This document shows positions 47,226 through 56,924 of a stretch of DNA of 64,000 bases, in pieces. The DNA is from Alteromonas indica (lineage in GTDB: Bacteria; Pseudomonadota; Gammaproteobacteria; Enterobacterales; Alteromonadaceae): NCBI GenBank assembly GCA_003056425.1, contig PYVY01000002.1, positions 124,001 through 188,000 of the forward strand, read 5' to 3'. Position 1 is the stretch's first letter, and every line of letters begins with the position of its first letter. Made by a program: the position numbers and the translations under genes. The notes below the pieces were generated by a model that was given only the letters and a program-made list of their open reading frames with translations, searched no databases and was not told the DNA's origin.

Positions 47226-47598
47226 CATCTTTATTAGTGCAAAAAAACTAATAATCTTTTTGCCGCATGACGGAATATAACCTCAGGCTAAACAGGCCGT
47301 GGAGCCGCAAAGTAACTGCGCCGTTGGCGCGAGCAACCTATTTGTAGTTATTCATCTGACACCAGCTTAGCCAGCCACTACCTTATTAGGGTAGTAAACC
47401 GACCAGCTAGCCTCTGAGCGTGGTGGAGCAGAAGGATTGCTAGGCGCAGCAATAACAAATGATGAGAACGATGGATACCAGGCTAACCGGCGAGGCTTGC
47501 GGGTGAGGTTAGTCATACGTGGTGGCAGAAAACAATGGCAGCAATACGCTTTTTGCATAAAAACCGGTGAAAAAGCATCTGGCAACGTTGTTAGCCAG

Positions 47599-47634
47599 GC
47601 TGATAGCAAAGCCGATAGCAAAGCCGATAAAAAA
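47599..47634. repeat. 12-bp tandem repeat, 3 copies
   Basis: Three adjacent units related to GCCGATAGCAAA, the last with two changes, in non-coding DNA. Confidence 0.6.
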
Positions 47635-47825
47635 GCCGCGCTATAATCAGGTTAGGCCCTCGCCAGTTCTATGCGTGCTTAGTAGATGGCAAAAGCTATA
47701 AGGCCAGGCATGCTATATCTGGGGCAGGCGGTTAACGATGGATTAAATAACAGCCTGGCCAATCCGGCGCCGCGCTGAAAATGCGTTGGCGCCAGAGAGT
47801 ACAAATAAACGCTGGGAGGCGAGCG

Positions 47826-48557
47826 CTACTGAGTTAAATGTGACAGCGAATATAAGTCACGGGTTTCGTCAGTTTTGCGCTTTATCTCTTCCAGGGCTTT
47901 GGCTTCGCTGGTAGCAAATAATGCGTTGATCAAGCGATTAAAATGGTTGTGCATAGCTTTGCGGGCTGCCGACGAGTCACGACTGGCAATGGCGTTATAA
48001 ATAGCGGTATGTTCAACCAAACGCTGATCAATGCTTTGTGAACACACGTCCTGATAAGCCGCTATAATCTGCGGTTCGCTGCGTCGTAGTTTCCATAAAT
48101 TCTGGATAGACGATACCATGGCATTATTGCGGGTAGCCTTAGCGATAATTTCATGAAATTGCTGATCGGCTTCATCTGCGGTGGCCGCTTTTTCCATGTC
48201 GGTTAATGTTTGCGCTAGGGCAGTTAGTTCGTCCTGCCGGATTGTGGCAGCTGCCAGCGCCGCAGCTTCCCCTTCCACTAACGCTCGCGCCTGGGTCAGT
48301 TCAAAGGCACTGATAGCCTGATGCTTGTTTTCGGCTTGCTGTGCTGCCGTAACATATACCCCGGAGCCGGTTTTCACTTCAACGCGTTCTCTCACCTCTA
48401 AGGCGATGATAGCCTCGCGAATGGTCGGCCGGCTTACACCATAGGTTTCTGCCAGCACCCGCTCTGCGGGTAAACGACTACCTACCGGGTACGTTCCATT
48501 ATTTATCAGAGCTTCTAACTTCTCTACCACACTCCAAAAACGTCTGGGCCGCTTCAT
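47826..48557 (-). CDS. GntR family regulator, FadR/FCD subfamily (probable alginate/uronate regulator)
   Basis: A 243-residue repressor-type protein. The N-terminal winged helix (about 10-75; LINNGTYPVGSRLPAERVLAETYGVSRPTIREAIIAL) is followed by a helical FCD effector domain (about 95-225; LTQARALVEGEAAALAA, DQQFHEIIAKATRNN, EHTAIYNAIASRDSSAARKAMHNHFNRL) with the metal-binding Asp/His residues. Uronate regulators of this subfamily such as UxuR and ExuR recognise ATTGGT...ACCAAT elements, matching the repeats in front of the alginate genes. It is the only intact regulator in the block. Confidence 0.9.
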   Translation of the reverse strand: MKRPRRFWSVVEKLEALINNGTYPVGSRLPAERVLAETYGVSRPTIREAIIALEVRERVEVKTGSGVYVTAAQQAENKHQAISAFELTQARALVEGEAAALAAATIRQDELTALAQTLTDMEKAATADEADQQFHEIIAKATRNNAMVSSIQNLWKLRRSEPQIIAAYQDVCSQSIDQRLVEHTAIYNAIASRDSSAARKAMHNHFNRLINALFATSEAKALEEIKRKTDETRDLYSLSHLTQ

Positions 48558-49109
48558 AAATTGCCTCTTGCTACATTGTTTATTCTATTATCAGAGCTAC
48601 TGTTTTACACCACAGTTTGCCAGCATAACGCGTAGGGATACTCACTTAATTGCAGCCCTATTTATCTGAACGCTATGGTCATTATAACAATAGCCTGCCG
48701 GTAAACAGTACCACCAATTGAAAAAGTCCTTTGCACTAACTCATTTTGGCTCATTCTGGCAAGCCAACTATATAATGAGTCAGACCAACAACTAGCCATA
48801 AAGTTCCTATTGGTCAGCCCCGTCCACTCTTATTGGTGATAATTCTCAAGGTAGAGTCATATACCATTATCAAGTACCTCCCCCTTTTTTACCCTGCGTC
48901 CCTTATCATGGCCGGTATGGTGATTCGTTATCACTGCTGTGGAGCATGGTGAGGCAGTATATTTGAGGCACAAAAGAAAGCGCAAAGTAAACCTCTATTG
49001 TGCTGGATGAAAGGTATAAAGAGACTTACTTTATATTGCTTTAGGATATTTAAATCTGGTTTTTCTGCCATTATGCTAGCGAAAAAATTCAACTAATATG
49101 GATGTTTGA
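48558..49109. other. Divergent intergenic region gntR / chemoreceptor
   Basis: About 550 bp without a gene. It contains ATTGGT half-sites at 48809-48814 and 48832-48842 (ATTGGTGATAA, one change from the operator core) and ACCAAT at 48713-48718, compatible with autoregulation of the GntR gene. Confidence 0.5.
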
Positions 49110-50760
49110 ATGTTTCGTTCTTTAAAGGTTAGCCATCGCCTTTTTGCAGGCTTTTCCCTGATCATTGCTATGCTCATATTCGTGACGATTATGGGCATAG
49201 GTGAAGTCACCACCATAGATAAAAAGATGACGACGATTAATGATATTAATAGTGTCAAGCAGCGCTATGCTATTAACTTCAGAGGGTCAGTTCACGACCG
49301 GGCAATTGCCATCAGAGATGTGGTACTGCTTGACTCGCTTAACGACGTTAATGGGGTGATTACACAGATAAATGAATTAGCAGAATTTTATCGCACGTCA
49401 GCCACCCCAATGGATAATATGCTGACCAATAACAGCACCGCGCTGGAAAAAGAAATGCTACAACGCATTAAAACTATTGAAGCGCGAACCCTGCCATTGG
49501 TTGACCAAATAATTCAGTTAAGAACGCGCGGCGAGTTAGCTGATGCGAAACGCATATTGCTGACTCAGGCCAAACCGGCTTTTATCGACTGGTTAGCGGC
49601 GATTAATGCATTTATCGACTACCAGGAAGAGCAGAACCAACATCAAGCCGAGGCGGTACGGCAGGCCACCGGCGCATTCACCGGCGTAATGATTACCGCT
49701 ACCGCCATCGCATTTGCGGTCGCATTACTTATTACCTGGCTGTTCATTGCTTACTTCAAACGCCAGTTAGGGGGCGAACCCCACCACATTGCCTCCGTAT
49801 TACAAAGTATGGCTGATGGCCGTATTGGCAGGACGTTGGAGAATCAATACACCGGCAGCGTGTTGCATTCAGTGGGCCGGCTGCAAAAGCAATTAAAAAA
49901 TACGGTAGAAGGTATTAATAGTGCTGCGGAAAACATTCGTCAGCAGTCTGGTACTGAATCAAACAATAGCGTTAACTTGAATAAACTTGCTGCCCAGCAA
50001 AAAACTCAAAGTTCTACAGTCATCAAGCATATGGAAGGGGTCAGAACCGAAGCGGATTTGGTCGAATCTTTACTGTTACAAACCGAAGAGATTTCAGTTC
50101 AGGCTGCAGAGTCTTCTAAAGATGGGAAAAATGCAGTCAGTGAAGCATCGAATGAGATTCGTAATCTGGCGCAAACGGTTAATCTGGCCGTGGACAATAT
50201 TCGAAAACTGGAAAAGCGCACCCAGGCGATAAGCGGAATCACCAATACCATCAGTGCCATATCCGAACAGACTAACTTGCTTGCGCTTAATGCTGCCATT
50301 GAAGCTGCCCGGGCTGGCGAGTCGGGCCGCGGCTTTGCGGTAGTTGGCGGATGAAGTAAGAAGCCTGGCCTCGCGGACCGGAGAGGCAACCGCAGAAATA
50401 GCCGCCATGCTGAACGAAGTGCAGGCCGAAACCTCTGTAACGATGGAGATAATGTCTTCCAGCCTGCCTCAGGTGGAACGCGGGATTGCACTATCAGACC
50501 AATCCAGTCGTCTACTGCAGATTATAGAAGAACAGGCTAAACACTCGTTGGACAATATTAACCAGGTAGTCAGCGCTTCTGCCAAGTAATTGAACACGTT
50601 GAATGCGTTGAATGAAGGATTGGATGAAGTGATAACGACCGCGACATCAATGGGGGACGCCTCGATGGATTTGTATGACAAAAATCAACAGGTCGCCAAA
50701 ACTCTTGTCCATCTGGCCACTCAGCTTAAAGCCCATACAGGGTATTTTTCGGTACAGTGA
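49110..50760 (+). pseudogene. Methyl-accepting chemotaxis protein broken by a frameshift and a stop
   Basis: The gene encodes a chemoreceptor of about 550 codons. It has an N-terminal membrane helix ([18 protein letters not shown]), a periplasmic four-helix sensor, a second helix ([21 protein letters not shown]), a HAMP segment and a signalling coiled coil with the hairpin tip [20 protein letters not shown]. After GRGFAVV an extra G (about 50344-50347) shifts the frame; the expected [15 protein letters not shown] continues in the +1-shifted frame. That frame then meets TAA at 50587-50589, where a CAA Gln would fit, and resumes to TGA at 50758. Two lesions suggest real decay. Its place in the alginate block suggests it once sensed alginate products. 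Confidence 0.9.
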
Positions 50761-50821
50761 TATCCGAGGTTAGGGCTGTTGTTCCGCCCTGAGTTAAATA
50801 AGCAGTGATAGCGAGAAACGC

Positions 50822-50890
50822 CCGATATAGCAGTGCCCGATATAGCAGTAAGTTATATAGCAGTAAGTTATATAGCAGTAAGTTATAGAG
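50822..50890. repeat. 15-bp tandem repeat, about 4.5 copies
   Basis: Units of GTTATATAGCAGTAA (two identical) preceded by two CCGATATAGCAGTRM variants and followed by a partial unit. The array lies in non-coding DNA after the broken chemoreceptor gene. Confidence 0.8.
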
Positions 50891-51447
50891 TGCTCTTACC
50901 GTCAGGGCGCCGCGCGGGATGACATAGGTTGCACCGCGGGTTAAGCGGTATGTAAGGCGGCCAGCAGCTAAGCTAGGCTTCGGCTGTAACAGAGCAACAA
51001 ACCGTTACGCTACCATGCCGTATCTTTAGCGCCGAGGGCTGTAGGCATCTATACTGCCAGCGGCCATGCCGCTTATGCATGTTAACTGGCAAGCAGTCTA
51101 GCCAGCGGTGATAACCTTGCCTAAGCACGGTGTATAAAAGCAGTAACCTGCTACAGATAAACACCCAGCGTGCAGGAAGGTATCCTTAATTCCCGGGCAA
51201 TAGTCACTGGTAATAGCGCAAGTCGTGCCGTCCGTTTACAGTGCCGTTAGCAATGCACCACAAGCGGATAACCCTGGGGGAAACCTACGCGCGCACATTA
51301 TCTCAATAGCCTGTTTTAGGCGATTGCAGCAATCTGTTTTGCCCATCACTACCAGCGCACTACACCGCGTATTTTGGCTTAAAGCCCCTATTTGCATAGG
51401 GTAGGTTATAGGCTATAGCTATTTTTATGGTGTTTGGAGGCGGCGAA

Positions 51448-51472
51448 TACCTGACAAAACCTTAAGGTTATA
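51448..51472. promoter_or_regulatory. IscR type 1 box, distal copy
   Basis: ATACCTGAC at the left and the degenerate TAAGGTTAT at the right are separated by 7 bp, the same geometry as the proximal box, whose first base overlaps its last. Two tandem boxes also occur at the E. coli isc promoter. Confidence 0.6.
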
Positions 51473-51504
51473 TAGTTGACCATTTTAGTCAGGTATGGAA
51501 CAAT
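51472..51504 (+). promoter_or_regulatory. iscR promoter overlapped by an IscR type 1 box
   Basis: ATAGTTGAC-N7-GTCAGGTAT (51472-51496) is a near-palindrome fitting the IscR [2Fe-2S] operator. It covers -35 TTGACC (51476-51481), and -10 AACAAT (51499-51504) follows at 17 bp. Binding of cluster-loaded IscR should repress the operon. Confidence 0.8.
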
Positions 51505-51534
51505 TCCGGCCATTGAAAATGGCAGGGGAGTCCT

Positions 51535-52014
51535 ATGAAATTAACGTCTAAAGGCCGGTACGCCGTTACCGCCATGCTTGATGTGGCGCTTCATTCTACC
51601 CGTGGGCCAGTTCCGCTGGCGGATATTTCTGAACGTCAGGAAATATCGTTATCTTATCTTGAGCAACTTTTCTCCCGGCTTCGTAAAGAACGTTTGGTAG
51701 ATAGTGTGCGCGGGCCTGGCGGGGGGTATCTGTTAGGGCGTGAACCTACCCAGATTGCTATTGGCGAAGTGATTCGCGCAGTAGATGAGTCGGTTGACGC
51801 GACCCGGTGCCAGGGCCAGTCGGACTGCCAGGGCGGCGAGCGATGTCTGACCCACAGCCTATGGCAGGATTTAAGCGATCGCATCAGCGTATTTCTGGAT
51901 GGCATCACCCTGGGTGAATTAATGGCTCAGCGCGATGTCCTGGAGGTAGCTGACCGTCAGGACAAAAATTCACTGGGTAAGTCCCAGGACATCGAGGTGA
52001 GTTTTCAACTGTGA
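51535..52014 (+). CDS. iscR: Fe-S cluster-sensing regulator IscR
   Basis: A 159-residue Rrf2-family regulator. The winged helix (about 1-80; [33 protein letters not shown]) binds DNA. Cys92, Cys98, Cys104 and His107 in [17 protein letters not shown] match the [2Fe-2S] ligands of E. coli IscR in both identity and numbering. It heads the iron-sulfur operon, and two boxes at its promoter indicate autorepression. Its stop overlaps the iscS GTG start by 4 bp. Confidence 0.97.
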   Translation: MKLTSKGRYAVTAMLDVALHSTRGPVPLADISERQEISLSYLEQLFSRLRKERLVDSVRGPGGGYLLGREPTQIAIGEVIRAVDESVDATRCQGQSDCQGGERCLTHSLWQDLSDRISVFLDGITLGELMAQRDVLEVADRQDKNSLGKSQDIEVSFQL

Positions 52015-53189
52015 GCAAACAACCACAGCAACCCATTTATCTTGATTATGCCGCCACCACGCCGGTGGATGAGGCGGTCGCAAAACAGATGATGCAGTGC
52101 CTTACGCTAGACGGTAATTTTGGCAATCCGGCATCCCGAACGTATCGTTTTGGCTGGATGGCGGAAGAAGCCGTTGATGTCGCCCGCAACCAAGTGGCCG
52201 ATTTACTACAGTGCGACCCCCGAGAAATTGTGTTTACCTCGGGCGCGACAGAATCGAATAATCTGGCTATTAAAGGTGTGGCCCAAGCCTACGCCAACAA
52301 AGGCCGGCACATTATCACTGTGGAAACCGAGCATAAAGCTGTGCTGGATACCTGTGCGTACTTGCAAACGCAAGGTTTTGAGGTGACCTACCTCAACGTC
52401 GACCAGCAGGGTCTGATTGACCTGGATTCGCTGAAAGCCGCATTACGTGAAGACACCATTTTAGTATCTGTGATGCACGTGAATAATGAAATTGGGGTAA
52501 TTCAGGATATCCAGGCTATTGGCGAGTTATGCCGCCAGCACAATATTGCTTTGCATGTTGATGGGGCGCAAAGCGTTGGCAAATTCCCGGTTAATTTAAG
52601 CACCCTACCGGTCGAGCTGTACTCGGTATCCGCGCATAAATTTTACGGCCCTAAAGGTAGTGGCGCGTTATTTGTCAGGCGCCGGCCGAAGGTCACCATC
52701 GCCGAACAGATTCATGGCGGCGGGCATGAGCGAGGTATGCGCTCAGGTACTTTGGCTACCCATCAGATTGTTGGGTTGGGCGCCGCTTGTGAAGTGGCGC
52801 AGGGGCAGCTTGAAGCCGATGCGCAGCGAATTGGCCAGTTGCGGGATAGCTTATGGCAAGGCCTGCAAGCGTTAAGTAACGCGAAGTTAAATGGCCATCC
52901 TACCCAGCGCGTAGCGGGCATTCTGAATGTCAGTTTTGTTGGGGTAGACGGGGAAAGCCTGATGATGGCGTTAAACGATATTGCGGTATCGTCAGGTTCG
53001 GCCTGCACCTCTGCCAGTTTAGAGCCATCTTATGTTCTGCGTGCCATTGGCTGCGATGCGGAGACAGCACACAGTGGTATCCGCTTCTCGATAGGTCGTT
53101 ATACCACCGCAGAAAATATCGAATATGTTATCAGCAAAGTGACCGAGGTGGTCAATCGATTGCTCGCCAGCCGCCAGGTTGGGGCCTGA
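52011..53189 (+). CDS. iscS: Cysteine desulfurase IscS
   Basis: A 392-residue PLP enzyme that removes sulfur from cysteine for Fe-S clusters and tRNA thiolation. N-terminal [15 protein letters not shown] region [11 protein letters not shown] and VMHVNNEIG, Schiff-base Lys in [12 protein letters not shown] (about 204) and the persulfide Cys in [14 protein letters not shown] (about 325) are all present. It starts at GTG 52011, overlapping iscR by 4 bp. The usual next genes iscU-iscA-hscB-hscA-fdx are absent; after a 269-bp gap the suf genes follow. Confidence 0.95.
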   Translation: MSKQPQQPIYLDYAATTPVDEAVAKQMMQCLTLDGNFGNPASRTYRFGWMAEEAVDVARNQVADLLQCDPREIVFTSGATESNNLAIKGVAQAYANKGRHIITVETEHKAVLDTCAYLQTQGFEVTYLNVDQQGLIDLDSLKAALREDTILVSVMHVNNEIGVIQDIQAIGELCRQHNIALHVDGAQSVGKFPVNLSTLPVELYSVSAHKFYGPKGSGALFVRRRPKVTIAEQIHGGGHERGMRSGTLATHQIVGLGAACEVAQGQLEADAQRIGQLRDSLWQGLQALSNAKLNGHPTQRVAGILNVSFVGVDGESLMMALNDIAVSSGSACTSASLEPSYVLRAIGCDAETAHSGIRFSIGRYTTAENIEYVISKVTEVVNRLLASRQVGA

Positions 53190-53303
53190 GAGACCGCTTT
53201 CGCGTTGAACAATTCACCACTTTCGGGCATGATCCGCCGCGCTTATGCGCAGGCAGAGACTGGCCGACATACACTGGCCGGGCAGTAAACCGGCATCCGC
53301 GTA

Positions 53304-53336
53304 ATACTTGAGTAATTTACTCAGGTATTATACAAT
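53304..53336 (+). promoter_or_regulatory. sufB promoter overlapped by an IscR-type palindrome
   Basis: ATACTTGAG and CTCAGGTAT flank a 7-bp centre (53304-53328) in a 25-bp palindrome with one mismatch. It overlaps -35 TTGAGT (53308-53313), and -10 TACAAT (53331-53336) follows at 17 bp. The layout matches the iscR promoter, implying joint control by IscR. Confidence 0.8.
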
Positions 53337-53458
53337 AGAGCACAGTTTTAAAGGCGTAGAGCAGCTTTCAGTTTTTTATGGAAGTGGTGCAGGGCAAGAC
53401 CGTCATGGCCTTGTGATCAAATGCTCCGCTATGACAGGCAAACAAGTGAGATCCAATC

Positions 53459-54904
53459 ATGAGTGAACAGAGTGAACAGATCGATCAGGCATTAGCCAGA
53501 AAATATGATGCCGGTTTCTACTCTGAGATCGAGTCAGAGACTTTCGAAAATGGTTTGGACGAGTCGGTTATTCGCCGTATCTCGGCTGTGAAAAATGAGC
53601 CAGAGTGGATGCTTGAGTGGCGTCTGAAGGCCTACCATGCATGGCTGAAAATGGATGAGCCAGAATGGGCCCATGTTGATTATCCAAAAATCGATTTTCA
53701 GGCGGTATCTTATTATTCTGCCCCGAAAAGCATGAAGGATAAGCCACAGTCGCTGGATGAAGTTGATCCGGAATTGCTACGGACCTACGAAAAGCTGGGT
53801 ATTCCATTGCACGAGCAGGAAATGCTCGCCGGCGTTGCCGTCGATGCGGTTTTTGATTCGGTATCTGTAGTTACCACCTTTCGTGAAAAGCTAGAAGAAG
53901 CTGGCGTAATATTCTGTCCAATTTCTGAAGCGATACAAAAGTATCCCGAGCTGGTGAAAAAGTATATTGGTTCGGTTGTTCCGCGTACTGATAATTTTTA
54001 TGCTGCGCTAAATTGCGCCGTCTTTACTGATGGCTCGTTTGTGTATATTCCAAAAGGCGTACGCTGCCCTATGGAGTTGTCTACGTATTTTCGAATTAAC
54101 CAGCAAAATACGGGTCAGTTCGAGCGCACATTGATTGTGGCCGAAGAAGGTAGCTACGTAAGTTACCTTGAAGGTTGTACAGCTCCCCAGCGCGACGAAA
54201 ACCAACTTCATGCTGCGGTAGTCGAGCTGGTGGCGATGGATAACGCGCAAATCAAATATTCAACGGTACAAAACTGGTATCCAGGCGATGAGAATGGCAA
54301 GGGTGGTATTTACAACTTCGTGACCAAACGGGGCATCTGCCATACCAGCGCTAAAATATCCTGGACTCAGGTAGAAACCGGTTCAGCAGTAACCTGGAAG
54401 TATCCCAGCTGTATTTTGAAAGGCGATAACAGCGTAGGTGAATTTTACTCAGTGGCATTAACCCGGGGACGCCAGCAGGCAGATACCGGTACTAAAATGA
54501 TTCACCTGGGTAAAAATACCCGTTCCACGATTATCTCAAAAGGTATTTCGGCTGGAAGAAGTAACAACGCGTATCGAGGTCTGGTATCCATGGGCCCGAA
54601 AGCGGATGGCGCCCGTAATTTTACCGAATGTGATTCGCTGCTTATCGGCGATACATGTGGGGCGCATACGTTTCCGTATATAGAAAGCCGTAATCCTACC
54701 GCTATCGTCGAGCATGAAGCGACTACGTCGAAGGTAAGCGACGACCAGCTGTTTTTATGTCAGCAGCGCGGAATGGATCCAGAAAAAGCCGTTTCAATGA
54801 TTGTGAATGGCTTTTGTAAGGAAGTATTTAAAGAATTACCGATGGAGTTTGCGGTTGAAGCCGGCAAACTTCTCGAAATCAGTCTTGAAGGTTCAGTGGG
54901 GTAA
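53459..54904 (+). CDS. sufB: Fe-S cluster scaffold subunit SufB
   Basis: A 481-residue component of the SufBC2D scaffold. Recognisable blocks: [21 protein letters not shown] at the N-terminus, [20 protein letters not shown] (about 195), [22 protein letters not shown] (about 235) and the C-terminal [20 protein letters not shown] with the conserved Cys (about 390) used in cluster assembly. Length fits the family. It lies 2 bp from sufC and has its own IscR-controlled promoter with a leader of about 115 nt. Confidence 0.97.
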   Translation: MSEQSEQIDQALARKYDAGFYSEIESETFENGLDESVIRRISAVKNEPEWMLEWRLKAYHAWLKMDEPEWAHVDYPKIDFQAVSYYSAPKSMKDKPQSLDEVDPELLRTYEKLGIPLHEQEMLAGVAVDAVFDSVSVVTTFREKLEEAGVIFCPISEAIQKYPELVKKYIGSVVPRTDNFYAALNCAVFTDGSFVYIPKGVRCPMELSTYFRINQQNTGQFERTLIVAEEGSYVSYLEGCTAPQRDENQLHAAVVELVAMDNAQIKYSTVQNWYPGDENGKGGIYNFVTKRGICHTSAKISWTQVETGSAVTWKYPSCILKGDNSVGEFYSVALTRGRQQADTGTKMIHLGKNTRSTIISKGISAGRSNNAYRGLVSMGPKADGARNFTECDSLLIGDTCGAHTFPYIESRNPTAIVEHEATTSKVSDDQLFLCQQRGMDPEKAVSMIVNGFCKEVFKELPMEFAVEAGKLLEISLEGSVG

Positions 54905-54906
54905 TA

Positions 54907-55668
54907 ATGCTTAAGATTAATAATTTACATGCGAGCGTCGAAGATAAGACCATCATCAAAGGTCTGGACCTGGAAGTAAAACCAGGCGAAGTTCACGCTA
55001 TCATGGGCCCGAACGGTGCCGGCAAATCCACGCTGGGATATGTTTTATCAGGCCGCGAAGGGTATGAAGTAAGTGAAGGTACCGTTGACTTTAATGGTGC
55101 AGATCTACTTGATATGGAAGTAGAAGAGCGGGCCCAGGCCGGTTTATTTCTGGCATTTCAGTATCCGGTCGAAATTCCAGGCGTCAGCAACATGGAATTT
55201 ATGAAAGAGTCGGTGAACGCGATTCGTCAACAGCGCGACCTTGATCCATTAACCGCTGCTGAATTTCTGAAAAAAGCCAAAGAAGCCTGCAAACAGGTAC
55301 AGCTGCCGCTGGAATTTCTAAAGCGGGGCGTTAACGAAGGTTTCTCGGGTGGTGAGAAAAAGCGTAACGAAATTATGCAAATGATTTTGTTAGAACCCAC
55401 GCTGGCTATTCTGGATGAGTCTGATTCCGGCTTGGATGTTGATGCACTGCAAGTAGTTGCCGATGGGGTGAACAGTCAGCGTGACGGTAAGCGTAGCTTT
55501 ATTGTGGTCACGCATTATCAACGCCTGCTGGATTATATCAAACCTGACTTTGTTCATATTCTGGCCGACGGCAAAATCGTTAAAAGCGGCGATGCGTCAC
55601 TGGCGCACGAAGTAGAGAAAAGCGGTTATAGCTTTTTAGGTAAAAAATACGAGGAGGCAGAAGCATGA
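54907..55668 (+). CDS. sufC: Fe-S assembly ATPase SufC
   Basis: A 253-residue ABC-type ATPase. Walker A GPNGAGKST (about 35-43), signature FSGGEKKRNE (about 150), Walker B LAILDESDSGLD (about 165) and switch His in VTHYQRLL are present. It drives conformational change of the SufBD scaffold. Its end overlaps sufD by 4 bp (ATGA). Confidence 0.97.
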   Translation: MLKINNLHASVEDKTIIKGLDLEVKPGEVHAIMGPNGAGKSTLGYVLSGREGYEVSEGTVDFNGADLLDMEVEERAQAGLFLAFQYPVEIPGVSNMEFMKESVNAIRQQRDLDPLTAAEFLKKAKEACKQVQLPLEFLKRGVNEGFSGGEKKRNEIMQMILLEPTLAILDESDSGLDVDALQVVADGVNSQRDGKRSFIVVTHYQRLLDYIKPDFVHILADGKIVKSGDASLAHEVEKSGYSFLGKKYEEAEA

Positions 55669-56924
55669 GTCAATGGCTAACACAGGTCATTGCTAACGCG
55701 TCTGCCACGCCAGATTTTCTGGCACCGGTTCGCCAGCAGGCGCTCAGCACGTTGCAACAAAACGGCTGGCCTGGGCGTCGGTCGGAAAGCTGGCGGTTTA
55801 CTCCGCTAACCTCAGTAGAGCAGCGTGAAGTTAAGCTTGCGACCGATATAGCAATACAGCAAGCCTCGGATATTGCCGGCCTGGAAGCATATGAGTTAGT
55901 TTTTGTCGATGGCAAGTTGACCACCGATTGCAGTGCGTTAAGCCTGCCAGAAGGGGTCACAATTGCGCCATTTGATAAACTTTCACAGGACCAGCAACAA
56001 CAAGCGGCTGAGGTTTTTGGCCAAATCAAGCCACAGCACCATGTATTTGGGCTGGTCAATGATGTGGCCAGTGAGCAAGGCCTGTTTATTGATGTGGCGG
56101 ATGGCGTAGCATTAGATAAAACCATTCGTATTGCAAACCTGATAACGCAGGATGTCGATGCTCATACCCGCGTCGCGGTGCGGCTAGGCGAGGGCGCATC
56201 AGCCAAAGTGCTGGAACAGGCCGAAGGCAATGTGGCTAGTATGTCTACTGCTTTTGCCGAGTATGCGATTGGCCATAATGCGCATTTAGAACACTACCGT
56301 TTTGCCCTGATGACCGGGCAGGCTAAACAGATTGGCGGCAGCCACTTTGGGCTGGGCAATGGGTCGACCTTAAACAGTACAGTAGTGGGTTTCGGTAGCG
56401 AACTATCGCGCCTGGATATGGATATTATTCATCGTGGTGAGCATGCCGATGCCAAAATGAATGCAGTGTATTTGTTGGCAGAAGGCGAATTATTCGACCT
56501 GCACACTAACATTGAGCACAGCACACCAAACTGCACCACGGAAGAAAATGCCCGGGGGATTATTGGTGATAACGCCCGTGCCGTGTTTAACGGTCGTATC
56601 CATATTCATCGTGATGCGCAAAAAACCTTGGCAGAGTTAAACAACCGCAATCTGTTGCTATCACGGCGTGGCCTGATCAACAGCAAGCCAGAGCTTGAAA
56701 TATACGCCGACGACGTGAAATGCGCGCACGGTTGTACCGTAGCAGAAATCGATGATGAAGCGCTGTACTACTTGTTAAGCCGGGGTATCACACGCAGTAA
56801 AGCGCTGGTAATACTGAATTTTGGTTTTATTCAGGAGTTGGTAAACCAGATACCGAATGCCAGCATTCGTGAATGGTTGCTACCCTTGCTCAGCGATCGT
56901 TTTAGCCGGATGGAAGTAAAATGA
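55665..56924 (+). CDS. sufD: Fe-S cluster scaffold subunit SufD
   Basis: A 419-residue paralogue of SufB. The N-terminal region (WPGRRSESWRFTPL) and C-terminal beta-helix are typical: LHTNIEHSTPNCTTEENARGI, FNGRIHIHRDAQKTLAELNNRNLLLSR and EIYADDVKCAHGCTVAEIDDE, including the conserved His of the SufB-SufD interface. Both ends overlap neighbouring genes by 4 bp. Confidence 0.96.
   Translation: MSQWLTQVIANASATPDFLAPVRQQALSTLQQNGWPGRRSESWRFTPLTSVEQREVKLATDIAIQQASDIAGLEAYELVFVDGKLTTDCSALSLPEGVTIAPFDKLSQDQQQQAAEVFGQIKPQHHVFGLVNDVASEQGLFIDVADGVALDKTIRIANLITQDVDAHTRVAVRLGEGASAKVLEQAEGNVASMSTAFAEYAIGHNAHLEHYRFALMTGQAKQIGGSHFGLGNGSTLNSTVVGFGSELSRLDMDIIHRGEHADAKMNAVYLLAEGELFDLHTNIEHSTPNCTTEENARGIIGDNARAVFNGRIHIHRDAQKTLAELNNRNLLLSRRGLINSKPELEIYADDVKCAHGCTVAEIDDEALYYLLSRGITRSKALVILNFGFIQELVNQIPNASIREWLLPLLSDRFSRMEVK

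Larger units (their letters stand above)
47166..47825. other. Intergenic region after the TonB receptor gene
   Basis: Apart from the terminator (47191-47225) and a 12-bp tandem repeat (47599-47634), these 660 bp show no gene. A short plus-strand frame (47437-47646) includes the repeat but has no recognisable start context. Confidence 0.6.
50761..51534. other. Intergenic region at the right edge of the accessory block
   Basis: About 770 bp. It holds a 15-bp tandem array (50822-50890), then sequence with no recognisable gene, and finally the iscR promoter with two IscR-type boxes. No integrase or att-like duplication was found. Confidence 0.6.

Noticed and set aside
47437-47646. 69-codon plus-strand frame with KADS repeats
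   Set aside because: The repeats come from a 12-bp tandem array in non-coding DNA; no start context.
50344-50589. Separate small gene after the chemoreceptor
   Set aside because: The sequence continues the conserved signalling domain in a shifted frame, so it is part of the frameshifted pseudogene.
37475-51430. Prophage or integrative element
   Set aside because: No integrase, transposase, phage or conjugation gene and no flanking att-like repeat was found; only metabolic, receptor and regulatory genes are present.
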